In this document: piece by piece, positions 51,261 through 62,355 of the stretch
Numbering within the stretch: position 1 is the first letter of the stretch
Layout of the letters: each line of letters opens with the position of its first letter
NCBI GenBank assembly: GCA_003049465.1
Contig: PYSS01000037.1
Coordinates: forward strand, 186,001-250,000
Direction: 5' to 3'
Source of the DNA: Magnaporthiopsis rhizophila
Lineage: Eukaryota > Ascomycota > Sordariomycetes > Magnaporthales > Magnaporthaceae
DNA length: 64,000 bases
Translations under genes and position numbers: made by a program
Notes under the pieces: model-generated
The model's database searches: none
Seen by the model: the letters and a program-made list of their open reading frames with translations, nothing else
What the model was told of the DNA's origin: nothing

Positions 51261-54200
51261 GAAGCTGCCGAACAAGGAGCAAGGGGACATCCGACAGCAC
51301 CATGTGATCTGGTGTCACCGAGTAGTAGGTGATTGCGTAGGAGGAAGCTATGTGGATACCCAAGTTACTTGGGAGGAAGTATGTAATTGTAACATATCGA
51401 AAACGAGGCGGCGACGAAACTGATCGATGTTGCTAGCGTCCAAACATGAGCGGAAAGTTGAAGGAGGGAGAGACGACGATAGATGGCAAAGGAAAGGAAC
51501 GGCGAAGGAGTCAATCGCTCTTCCCCCAACGTCATGCCCACTAATGCCCACACACACTTATGAGCAGACAGACGCCTAACGTCCGTTGTGGTTTTGTGCC
51601 TTGCTGCGGGGAAGAGTTTGCCTGGTCTGGCAGCAACTGACCCATTCAATTCAGACGACGGGCGTTAACAGCGGCCGGGGAAAGGTGGGTGTTAGAGCCT
51701 CAGGCCAGACTACTGGGGCTGGGCAAAGTCCTAGATGGTGGTAGGATGGAGGCAACCACCCGGGAACCTCAAGTAATCCTCGGTGTGGCTGCCAGGGAAT
51801 CTCATCCAGCCTGAGGGGTTGGGGGTTTGGTCTATCATGCAACGCGCCCACGCTGTAGGCGCTGGGCGATGAGAGCAGCCGGGGAGCCGCCTCTTTCTAG
51901 TGCTGACTGGAGAGAGACGATGGTTGATATCAGATCCATCTGCAGCACCAAGCCGAGCCTTCCCAGCAGGGCAGGCGGCATTGTGACTCCTTCAAAAGCT
52001 CGGCGGCCTGTCGTGAGACCACCCCCTTGTCCTTGTTTCCCGCCCTCTTTGGGCGCCGGCACTGCACAGTCCTAGCCCCAGCGCGGGATTGACCGGGGTG
52101 CGTAGTAGCGAGAGGCCAGCACGTCACGGTGGGAACTCCCAGGAACGCAGAGGGGAAGCGTGACGATAGATGCGGCTTTGGCTGCCAAAAGAGAGAGCAG
52201 CTGGTCAGGCCAATCGTTAGGCCAAAGCAGGGGGGCGACCTGAGAGGTGGCTGAGCTGCGGCTGAACCAAGCGGGATTGGCTGTCCCTGGTCGGCGGCCT
52301 CACGTGAAGCCAGGCAGCCGTCCCCGCCCAAGCCACAGCCGGAGGCGCCGCAGCACCCACCCACCCGTCATCGTTCAAGGGTCGCAACCAACAACCACAT
52401 GCATCAAACAATGAGGCAACCACTCCGGGGGGCTGCAACACTCGAGCACAAAAGAGTGGGTTGGCGGCCTCACAAGCCAATGCCGGAGACGGAACTCCGG
52501 AGGGGCCGGCGGAATCGGAGCGCGTCCGGGTGCGGAACCGCACCGCACCGTTATCTGTCTCTGGCGCCGTCAATTTGGGGACACGCAATATGTAAGATTT
52601 CCAGAACCTCTTTTTTTTTTTTTCTTTGGAAGCCCCTGCCGTTGCCTCCTGGCTGCGCGGAATGATTCCGCCGATCTGCATCAGATCTTGAGATTCGAAG
52701 ATGGACGGTTGAGTGCATCCGCCACGATAGCATGGTCGGGTCCTAGGACTTTGCGTCAACTGGTGCTGCCACCATAAAAGAGAGACAGAGGGGCCTGGTC
52801 GGAAGATAAAGCGGCCGCTCTCGATCAAGGACCGCATGCCGTGCTTCAGCAGGGTGAGAGTCGAGGAGACTTGTGTCGTTTCCGGTTTTTCGGGTAGGTG
52901 CTGCAAAGAGGAGGCCATTTGTGGCGGACAAAGGAGAGAGGGAGGACCAACAACAGAGAACAGAGATCCAGAAGAGGAGGGGCATGTAACGTCTTGTCAT
53001 ACCCGCTCATCTCTTGTGTCCCCTCAGTTCATCAGAGCAGCATGTCCTGCCGCTCGGTGGAATGCATCCACACACACACAGCCCGGTGCTCCTCGAGATG
53101 TGTGCAAAGGAGAAGGGTGAATTAGGATGCACAAAACTCCACAACGTGTGAGTTACAGATTTAGAAAAGCCCCAAAATTAGATCCCCATGCCTTTTCTGT
53201 ATATAGAGCGGAGATGGCGCGACCGGCGACCCCTGAGAGAGCATGCTCGCTTGGCCGGCAAGTGTTTTGAGAAGAGACGCAGCGATCCAGAAGGCCGTGG
53301 GGTCTGCCTCCTTTTCTTCTCACCCTGTCTTCCTGGCCTGTGGTGATCTTGGGTTCAAAGATCCGGCTCGGGAGTCGGAAGACCGTCTGCCTGCCATCAC
53401 CCTGTCCCTGCTGGCAAAACTCTGTGCGCCGCTCCCCGCATTGGGACCAAACTGGGTCCGTTCTCTCGCCGGCACAGCCAACAGGTAGACCAACCAGATC
53501 GCTGTGAATAGTGTGAATAGTGTAGATATCGGGCGGATAAGCAATGTAGAACAAGAAAGTGTGTATTGGATCGAGAGAGTGTATCACATGCCCAGGACGG
53601 CGTATTATGTGATTTCCCGAGGCGCGCCTCATAGAACCAATCCGACGGCCCAGAGCCCAGGTTCAGTTCCGGTATGATCAGTGCTACGGCAAGGAGGGGG
53701 TGCATGGCGCCTCTTGGTGGCACGGACGGAAGTGCCCACGTCCAGCTCCTGTATGCCGGCCACCACAACGAACCATAGGCACGTGGCATAACATCGGTGC
53801 TGTGTTATTATGCAATGCTTGGTTGGCCATCCCGGTGGTGGAGATATCAAACACCAGACCGCTTCCCACACCATGATCAGGCCCGAGACAGTGCAGCGCT
53901 GCTGTGGGCAGTCGTGAGTGGTTCTGTGTGAATCGGTCGGCACAAAGTCGCTGGGGAAAGCCACGAAGCTTACCGCAGTTTGGCTTCTCACAGTTGAGGG
54001 ACCAGCGGCTACGGCTAGCGCGACAACACGTAGGATGATCGGAAAGTGACGGTGACGGCCGTGCTTACATCAATCACACGCTAACAAGGAAATGTCGAGA
54101 AACAAAATCAGCCACTCGGACCGTTGGGCGGTGAAATTGAGATGACGGGTGCCCACCCAGCGGCTGTTTTATTTTAGCGGGTATTTCGCTTCGGTTACAG

Positions 54201-55570
54201 TGGGCGGCCGTATTTTATTGGATCTTCATTTCATGTATTTTGTCTCCCTTCGTTCCAGCCCTCCTGCCTACCAACCCATCTTCTTCTTCTCTCACCTTGG
54301 TACCCGCCCTGGGGCTTTGACGAGAACCCCTCTAGGCCCCTGAACGAACTTCGCCGAGAGCCCATTCCATCGGGGTACTCCGACGCATGTCGTACCTGCA
54401 TTAGACCCAGAGATTGACCCCTGTCCAAAAATAGGATTGGCTTGAAGAATGCTGGCGAGAGGAGGCACAGCACGGCTCCCTAACAGCGGCAAGCTGTCGG
54501 ATGACCAAGGTAGGGACTTAGCCCGAGCGTAGCAGCTGTAAGTAGGCACCAGCCAATCATGCTGGTTAGCTTCAATCTTTCTTGTGCAACCTTTGTTTTT
54601 TATTTCGTTGCCCTTATGTAAAAGGGCACGCCCGAGTCGCGTGCTCGCCTTCAAAGCTTGATCGCACGGTAATCGGGCGAAGCAACAGCACCAATGGAGA
54701 GGCAACGCCGCCAGATGCACTCCGGAAGTTACGCACAGAGAAAACGTCCGTGGGAGTTCGAGAATTCGGGACGCGACGCCCGAAAAAAGAAGCAATAAAC
54801 ACCACCCGTGCCACCGCTGCGCGCTGGGAAATCACGCACTATGATGATGCATCCTGCCTGGGGCGTTACGCTGACATTGGGTAACTTGGAGTTGGAGCTG
54901 TCCCCTCTCTTCCTATTTGCCAGGTCGCAGTCGGCGCGTGGTTTATTTCCATCCCGACCTTCATCCCCCATCATCTCCACATGGGATGCCGTGTAAAATT
55001 TGCTCCTCGGCCGTTTTCTTTCGCAGGCCAACGCCAGAGCTCAAGCTGGCGGACCCATCTCGACTAAGCGCCCCACTCAACCAGAATTTGGCGCGGCTGG
55101 CAGCATTGAGATTGCTGGTCATGTCGGGTGGCTTGCCCCTGGCCACTCGTTTCTGGATGCCATGCTGGGACCTCCCCTGCCTGCAACCGCCAGTCAGAGC
55201 CGCCGAGATGGGGACAGGGAGATGGGGAGCGTCCAGCATGTGGAGACGGACCTCTTCTCGCCCAACACAACCCCCTGGTGCTCGTGGTCCTGCTCCGATT
55301 CCTTCTCTGCCACTTTTCCTGCCCCGAACACCCCTGCCTAGCGCCCAAACTGGGTGCAGATTTGCAGATGTGCAATTTCCCGCCATTGGACGCCAGAGGA
55401 CGAGAGAGCATTGCAAGGCATGGAGTGCCCGATGGGCGAAGCACCGAACCGAGCCGGGGGAGGGCGTGTACCCAGACCAGAGGAGGCCGGGCCTGCGGTG
55501 GGTACATAGGGCGGGTTGCGTTGCGGTGAGGGGCGAGAGAGAGAGAGCAGCACCCAACGGCTAGCATCGA

Positions 55571-55631
55571 GTGTATTTAACACCGGCCTCACCCTCTCTT
55601 CTCCTTCCCTTTTTTCTTTTCCTTCTCTTCA
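55571..55631 (+). promoter_or_regulatory. Putative core promoter of the GPI protein gene
   Basis: TATA-like GTGTATTTAA at 55571-55580, followed by a pyrimidine block (CT-rich, 55588-55630) ending in CTTCAG. TATA followed by a CT block close to the start site is typical of highly expressed fungal genes. The predicted leader is about 170 bases. Confidence 0.5.
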
Positions 55632-55801
55632 GCCAACAAGCCAACCTCAGCTTCCCGAGCATCTTTGACTCACTTTGACTTCGGTCGTCCACTCTTTAAA
55701 ACCAGCGCTTAATAGCTTTTGCTAATAGCAATTACATTCGTTCATTCCTTTCCCTCCTCTAGAACCTTTTTTTAAGTTCTCCGCAACTACCAACAGTCAA
55801 G

Positions 55802-56577
55802 ATGCGTTTCACCGCCACTGCCGTTGCCTTCGCCGGTGCCGCCGCCGCGGCCAACTCGACCATCCTGTCGACTGACTACATCACCGTCACCTCGTGTGCC
55901 CCGACCGTCACCGACTGCCCGGCGGCGTCGACCACCGTCTCCTCCAAGGTCTACGAGGTTACCCCCTCCACCGTCTACACCACCACGGTCAAGACCATCA
56001 CCTCGTGCGCTCCCGAGGTGACCAACTGCCCTGGCAAGAGCGGCTACGTCGTGACCGAGACCATCCCCATCTCGACCACCCTGTGCCCCGTCACCAGCAC
56101 CAAGCACTACGGCAACGGCACCTTCGTCCCGCACCCGCCCACCAAGGCCACCGACACGCCCTACTACCCCCCTACCACCGGTGTCCCCGCCCCCAAGTGC
56201 AACGGTGCCGACTGCGTCGTGAGCTCCTGGACCAGCGTCAAGCCCGCCTGCCCGACCTACTCGGTCAAGACCATCTCCACCTCGGTTACCACTGTTGTCC
56301 CGACTGTCATCTACGAGACCGTCTCCGTCCCCTGCCCGGGCACTGTTCCTCCCCCGGCTGGCACCGGCGTCCCCAAGCCCCCCGTTGGCGGCAACACCAC
56401 GTGAGTAATTCTCCAGTTCCTTTCGAACATCTCAAAGCACATTGCTAACATCTGTCATCCAGTGTTCCCGGCATCCCCAGCAAGCCCACCACCCCGGTCA
56501 CTGCCGGTGCCTCCTCGCTCGGCGGCTCCGCTGCTCTGGCCGCTGCTGCCGGCCTCGCTGCCGTCCTCCTGGCCTAA
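55802..56577 (+). CDS. GPI-anchored Ser/Thr/Pro-rich cell-surface protein
   Basis: Predicted secreted wall or plasma-membrane protein of unknown role. Exons 55802-56400 and 56463-56577 give 237 residues. A signal peptide (MRFTATAVAFAGAAAAANST, cleavage around residue 17) is followed by a Thr/Ser/Val-rich body. That body has two copies of a TSCAP.VT.CP motif (residues about 30-41 and 62-73), Cys-containing segments, and a Pro-rich linker (VPHPPTKATDTPYYPPTTGV). The C-terminus PVTAGASSLGGSAALAAAAG then LAAVLLA fits a GPI signal, with a likely omega site in the GASS region. Codon use is strongly C-ending, which suggests high expression. The 62-nt intron is the shortest of the window. It resembles many fungal GPI Ser/Thr-rich proteins, and no enzymatic domain was seen. 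Confidence 0.9.
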
Positions 56578-58102
56578 GCGGGACGCATTACATATATAAA
56601 CATACTCTCCTAGCGTTCGAAAGGCCTGGAAGGCTATGACATTATTCATGTAACCCTTGGGAGGATTCAGCGGCGTCTTTTCGTCAACGAATACCTTGTG
56701 AAACCAACTCCCAGGGGGGTGTCTAGCTAGCGCGTGGCATGGCAAATATACAACGTGTAACCTAATATTCTAATACCCCTCGGGTGCTCAGATGCCCTTT
56801 TCGTGAATCAGGAATCTGAAAATCCCTTTGACAAATTCTTCTCGCGTTTGTGGTCGTGATTTTGCCGTTTTGCACTTCATTACATCTAAATTTGTCTTGG
56901 GTCGTTTCGACAGCAAACGGCATCGATCTCTATTTTGTTTTGCAGGCCGTTCATTTAGCCTTTCATCTCATTTTTTTTTGCGCCAGTCAGCCGCCCGAGA
57001 CAGCCTGAAGGAAGCGACGGTCCGGGACCTCTGCCCGTCATTCCATCTCCCTCTTCTCAGCCGTCGTCCGTTCATTTCCCAAGCCGAGCCACGATGTGAC
57101 ACAAAGGAAATTAAACCGAGGGATGAGAACGCCACGCTTATCCAATTAGCTAATACGCACTCATCGCGTACGTTACATCACGTGTTGCCCCTTGCGTCAA
57201 ACCCAGCTCTTGCTCATCTAGCTCATCACGTGGTGGTCAAGTGACATGTCCTTGTCTTCAAAGGAACCGACATGGTCGCATCTACGAGTCCCTGGTTTTG
57301 CCTGGTGTAGCGCATCACACGGATCTCTGCCACACGTGCCCGATCTCTCCAGCCCAATAAGCTGCTAGTCGGTCGCCGTAGACGTTAGGGTCTATTCAAA
57401 AGCGGCTCGTAAGCCGGAACTTGCTCTCATTCGCATTCGCCTAAATTTCCTAACTCGGACACGAGTCCCCCAACTCACCAATGGCAAACACCCTCGATCC
57501 CGCGTTGACCATTAACATCGCCATCGACGGCCTCGCCCGCGTCCCTTCTGGTTTGCCTGGCACCTACCCGCCTGGGTAGCTCCTGCCTGTTTATTACCCC
57601 ACTGCTTACGTCTTCTCTACGATTGGCTCTAATGGTCTCTCGAACAACCCGGCCAAGCCACGGCAGGATCGATGCAGTGCCATGGTGACGACCTGCTCGT
57701 CATGGAAGCTACGAGATCGATCAAGGCCGCAAGCTGGATCGATTATGTGATAGATGGATGCCGAGGCCGAAAGTCTACCGGGTTGTCTATGCGAGTGCGA
57801 AGTAACGATGTATCTATATCAATGGAGTGTTCGGATACCTGCCTGCCGACATTGATGTTTGTTTGTCCATTCCCGTGCGTAGCTGTGTTCCCCGACGAGG
57901 CACCTTGATCCGTATCACTCTATCTCCTACAAAATCCTCAACATCAAGTCTCCCGAGTCCATTCCCGGCTCCCACAGTTTTATCCTGGCAAAGCCCTTCC
58001 CTACCATCTCGCCCTTCACAATTCCATTCCCGCGTATTTCCTCTTGTCGCACCGCACCCAACGCAGCAAAGATTTCCAACGCAGCCACCACATACCCTCA
58101 AC
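56578..58102. other. Spacer upstream of the RTA1-family gene
   Basis: 1.5 kb. The left end is the 3' UTR of the GPI gene. The rest should be the promoter and leader of the RTA1 gene, with CT-rich DNA from 57905 to 58080. A 32-codon frame at 57481-57579 has coding-like composition but no support. No gene is called. Confidence 0.5.
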
Positions 58103-59362
58103 ATGGTTACCAACCAACCAACAACCATCGGCATGCCGTCGCCGTCAACACCCCGCTATCCGTTTGTCGTCTTCGGCCCAAAGGCCAACTGCACGCTCGA
58201 CCTCTGTCCCGTCCAGATGAGCGTGTACGGCTACCGCCCCTCGCTCGCGGCCAACTACGCCTTCATCGCCTGCCTCGGCCTCGCCTGCGCGATCCACCTG
58301 ATCCTGGGCGTCCGCACGCGGAGCTGGTGGTTTATGGGCGCCATGTGCTCCGGCTGCGTCGTTTGCATCGTGGGCTACGTCGGGCGCATCATGCTCTACT
58401 ACAACCCGTGGATCTTTGTTGGATTCATGCTTCAGATCAGTGAGCGGCTCCCCTCCTGACTGCTGCATCGCTCAACTTTTTGTTCTGTTTTGTTGATCAC
58501 GGGCTGATGGTTACCAAAAGTACTTGTCGGAAGCGGCCCGGTCTTCTTCTCCGCCGCTATATACGTGACGCTGTCCAAGCTGTGAGATATATCCATAACA
58601 CCCTCTGTAGTCTTTTGAAAAAAAAAAAAAAAAGAAAAAAAGAAATAGACCCCGATTTCCAATAACACTCTCATAACAGCATAACGTTCCTAGATCCAAA
58701 CATATCCCGCATCCCACCCCAAGCCTACATCTGGATCTTCCTCCTCTGCGACGTCGTCGCCCTGGCCTTCCAGGCCGCCGGCGGCGGCCTCTCCACCTCG
58801 ACGCACGGCCAGTCCCAGCTTGGTGTCGACATGGGGCTGGCAGGGCTCGTGTTCCAGGTGGTCACCATGCTCGCCTTTTCCGTCAGCCTCACCGACTACC
58901 TCGCCCGCTACCTCGTCCGGTCGCGCGTCCGTCTCGACGCCCGCCTGAAGCTGTTCCTGGCCGCCCTGGCCGCCGCCACGATCCTGATCCTGGGCAGGAG
59001 CGCGTACCGCGTCGAGGAGCTGAGTAAAGGGTACTCCGGGCCTTCGATCAGGAATGAGCCGCTTTTTATTGGCCTCGAGGGCGTGTATGTCTCCGCCTCC
59101 CCCATTGCCATTTTGTTACAGCAGACCTTGTTGGATGATGAAAGGCTATCACGGACCAACTACCTACCTCTACTTCAGTCTGACTTAAATGCGGGGGAAA
59201 ACATCTAGTATCATCGTCGTTGCCGTCTTCTGCCTCTGCGTCGGCCACCCGGGCCTCGCCCTTGAGGGTCGTAAACTCGAGGCCGAACACAATCCTCTTT
59301 CCTTTAGCGATGACCAGTCCAACTCAATGAGTCCGGAAGAAAAGGCCCACCAGAGTGCCTAA
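58103..59362 (+). CDS. RTA1-family seven-transmembrane protein
   Basis: RTA1-like proteins are fungal multi-TM proteins linked to lipid translocation and resistance to toxic lipophilic compounds. The substrate here is unknown. Exons 58103-58439, 58521-58581, 58680-59084 and 59209-59362 give 318 residues. Landmarks: YGYRPSLAANYAFIACLGLA, VVCIVGYVGRIMLYYNPWIF, LQIILVGSGPVFFSAAIYVT, the loop LDPNISRIPPQAYIWIFLLC, QAAGGGLSTS, LILGRSAYRVEELSKGY and LEGVIIVVAVFCLCVGHPGL. All are RTA1 signatures in the right order, and each join restores one. Intron 1 ends in AAAAG, an AAG acceptor. Intron 2 contains an A14 run and its true acceptor is AACAG at 58679. The C-terminal tail is acidic and Ser-rich. Confidence 0.92.
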
Positions 59363-59836
59363 AAGTTTGCTTCTTCCGAACACTGAGCAAACAGGCGGGT
59401 TATGAGCTACGCGGAAACGTGAATTATACAGTAGGACTAGACACTGGCTTATGCCCCACTAATGTTGTCATTCTTTACGCAAGACTGCGGGGGATGTTTG
59501 ATGCATGGAAGCACTTCACCTATATCGGAGATAGCAGTCTATAGTGATACCGGTCCCAGATGCAATACAGTCAGAACTGCGGAAACCATCAAAAAAGAGC
59601 TCTTGTCCCTGGCCTATACCCTGGCATCTGATTGCTTTCGCGAGCAGGGAGGGAAATGGGGTTTATGAACGCGGAGACGCACCTGTAGCTGATCATTTTT
59701 GAGCCTACAATCGAGCATGCGATTAAAGAATAATACCCAAGTTTATCATAAACATACTCTAACTAACACAGTTTACCGACCAAGCCGTCTCACAGCGCAC
59801 ACTGAACCACCACACGCCATGGTTTTTCTCAGGGTT
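59363..59836. other. Convergent 3' spacer between the RTA1 and patatin-like genes
   Basis: 474 bases between facing stop codons. Nothing beyond 3' UTR sequence can be recognised. Confidence 0.55.
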
Positions 59837-62355
59837 TTAGTCCTTTTTCGTTTGCTCGTCCGTGCCGTCGACGACCGCAGATGATGTCAGTGGCACCTTT
59901 TCGTTGGCACCTTCATCGACAAAGTCGGCTTCGTCTTCCGTTATGATGGCCTCCTCGTCGGCGCCATCCAGCTCCATCTCCTCGTTGGTGGTTTCCTCGT
60001 CTGTGACATTGACCGACGACGTGCCGGCCGTGTCCAGCCTCAGAAGCGCCTTCAGGTCGTCCTCGCTGATGATGCTCTCGACACTGCCGCGGCGCAGGTG
60101 CGGGCGCGTCTCCCTGCGGCCCCTCTCGAGCAGTCGCTCAATGCGCAGCCGGTTGGAGACAAACTTGATCTTGGGGAAGGCCGACTGCTGGCCCTCGTGC
60201 AGCATGCGGGCCAAGCGCGCCGGGTCCGGGTCCGATAGGATGTGCCAAAAGTCAGAGATGACCGACTTGGGCCAGATGGTGACGGTGCCCCCAAACTGCT
60301 GCAGCCACAGCTGTGACCAGTCTTGACCGAGCGGCCGCGGGAGCAGCTCCAACTGCCGGAGCACCTTCAGCCATTTTGTTAGGTCTAGCTTGATGTATTG
60401 CTCCGTGGCGCTGCCCAGGAAACCGCCTCGCCAGCCGCGTCCCCTGCGGTGCGTAACCGGCTGTCCGACAGAGCCGCGGCTCGAGAAGAAGAAGAGGTTG
60501 ATATGCGGGTTGACCTGGCTGACAATCGTGAAGTTGACGTTGAACTGCAGGTTCAGCGCCCGGATGGGGATGTCGGTCCGCAAACTGCCGTCCTTCCACT
60601 TGTGTCCGAACGAGTAAGGTGCCAGGCTTCCGTCGGCCTTCTTCATCATCAGCACCACCGGGTTGAGGATGCCCGGCACGGCAGCCGAAGCCAGCACGGC
60701 CGACCAGATGACGCAGTCGGGAGACGTCAGATAATTGCACAGGATCGTGGGCGAGTGCGGGTCGGCCGGCACGCACGACACGTTCAGGATCCGGCCCGTC
60801 CGCTCATACGCCTCACGGAACGTCATGGAACCGCGCGTCCACCACGCGCACTGCCTGACCCAGTCCACCGAGTCGAATCGCGCCCCTGTTTTCCACCAGC
60901 GCCGGACCCAGACTGTGATAGGCTCGCGGCACGCTGTGATATGCACCGCTAACGAAGGCACCAGCAGCTTCTTCAACTCGTCGTCAGTGCGCGTTGCCAC
61001 AAGCCCCGCCACGAGGGCGCCGCCGCTCGTGCCGGTGATAACATCCGGCAGCAGGTCTTCATCCAGAAGCGCCCTGACAACACCAAAGTGGTAATATGCG
61101 AATGAAGCACCGCCAGAGAGACACAGAGCCGTGCGACCGTAATTTGCATATGTCCGTTTGAAGATGCTCCTCTTCTCTTCCAAGTTCATCTGCTGAGTCT
61201 TCAGGACAAAATTTAGACTTTTCTCGACTGCCGGAAGACCAGGGTTCGTGTCAGAAACAGATGCGAGGATGAGCCAAGAAGGAAACCGGCAAAGAAAGCC
61301 TCACCTTCATCTACGTAGTTCTGCACCAAGTTCTTGGTGCCATAGTATGTCTGGCTATAAAGTCGGGGGTTTTCAACCCCAACAAAGTTGTTCTTGATGC
61401 AGGCCTCGAGGAGGACCTTCAAGTCTTCTACAGCCTCAGACTTGGCCAAGCTTGCCGATCCCGGACGATCGCCGTTCTTGGCGTCTCCGACACCAGATCC
61501 CTCTGCTTGCTCGGCTCGTATCCTGCAACGGCGGAGCTGCTCCCAGACCCTACGGACGGTCTTGCTGTCGTAGTATGCGAACTCGTTCTGCTCCTTCCAG
61601 GCACCATTGCCAAGGAAGGAGTCGAGCTCTTTGGCAGCGGTGACCCAGTCGGCGTACTTGGAGGTAGCTCGCATTTTGCGGCGCAGCGTCTCGCGCTTGC
61701 CCCTCCACGCAATGAATTGTTCGTATATGGAGATGTAGGCGCGCGTGGCCATGTAACCGATGGCGAGCCCCACGATCCATGCGCTCACTATGAGCAGGAA
61801 CGGCCACTTCAGCAGAGCGTACAGGTAACCCTCGCGGGTCTCGTCTCTGGTCCGGCGCCCTGGCAGCGCCGCCCGCGAGCGCCGGCGCCGACGAGCTGTG
61901 GTTCCCTTGCGCTGCTGGTGGCCCGAGCCCACTACCTTCTCGTGGACAGGTGCCCAGTCAGACTGGGCCGTGATGAACGTGGGCTGCTGCGTGGGAAGCG
62001 CAGGGCCTCCATTGCTGGCTTCTCCAGCGTCGCCGAGGCTAGACGCTGGCACCGTCTCACCACCGGCGGCGGCGGCGTGTGCGGCCACGAGTTTGGCGTC
62101 GTCGGGCTCGGGAACGACGGTGGTGGCGCGCTTGGTGAAGTCGAAGCTGCTGAAGCTGAGTAGGCTCGGGCTGCGAAGCGCCGCGTCATCGGCGGATGCG
62201 GCGGGCGCGTCCGGGGCTGAGAGCGCCTGGATGAAGGCCTCTACATGTTCGGGCGCGAGGAATTGCGTGTCGGCGTCGGGGAGTATGGATGGGTCGAAGG
62301 CGTCTTCGGGGAAGCCGTACGCCTTGGGCGGGACGGTTACCTTTGGCTCATCCAT
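59837..62355 (-). CDS. Patatin-like phospholipase/triacylglycerol lipase (Tgl3/4/5-like)
   Basis: Lipid hydrolase, probably acting on triacylglycerol or phospholipid at lipid droplets or ER, judging by yeast Tgl proteins. Exons 61305-62355 and 59837-61227 give 813 residues. The first about 150 residues are disordered. An Arg-rich patch (KGTTARRRRRSRAALPGRR) precedes one membrane segment at about 184-204 (WPFLLIVSAWIVGLAIGYMA). The patatin domain starts near 378: LCLSGGASFAYYHFGVVRAL (oxyanion loop GGxxx), nucleophile in GTSGG at S418, catalytic Asp in WKDGSLRTDIP, and SQVNPHINLFFFSS. The C-terminal about 100 residues are acidic. The start is MDEPKVTVPPKAYGF; a GTG four codons upstream was not used. 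The 77-nt intron has a GTGAGG donor. Confidence 0.95.

Larger units (their letters stand above)
51212..55801. other. 4.6 kb divergent spacer, no supported gene
   Basis: The largest gene-free stretch in the window, between the start of the C2H2 factor (leftward) and the start of the GPI protein (rightward). Several frames exceed 150 codons on both strands but have no recognisable domain and no consistent codon bias. CCAAT pentamers occur about as often as chance predicts. It may hold long regulatory regions, leaders or non-coding transcripts. No transposon ends or repeats with RIP-like bias were seen. Confidence 0.5.

Noticed and set aside
52217..52918. 233-codon minus-strand frame in the 4.6 kb spacer
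   Set aside because: No recognisable domain, mixed codon use, and an internal Lys run produced by a T-rich tract. Nothing supports translation.
54917..55567. Long frames on both strands upstream of the GPI gene
   Set aside because: Both strands are open over the same bases, which is typical of G/C-rich DNA. No domain or signal was seen, and the region adjoins a core promoter.
51212..55801. CCAAT boxes as evidence of a special regulatory region
   Set aside because: About nine CCAAT/ATTGG pentamers in 4.6 kb is what chance predicts for both strands.
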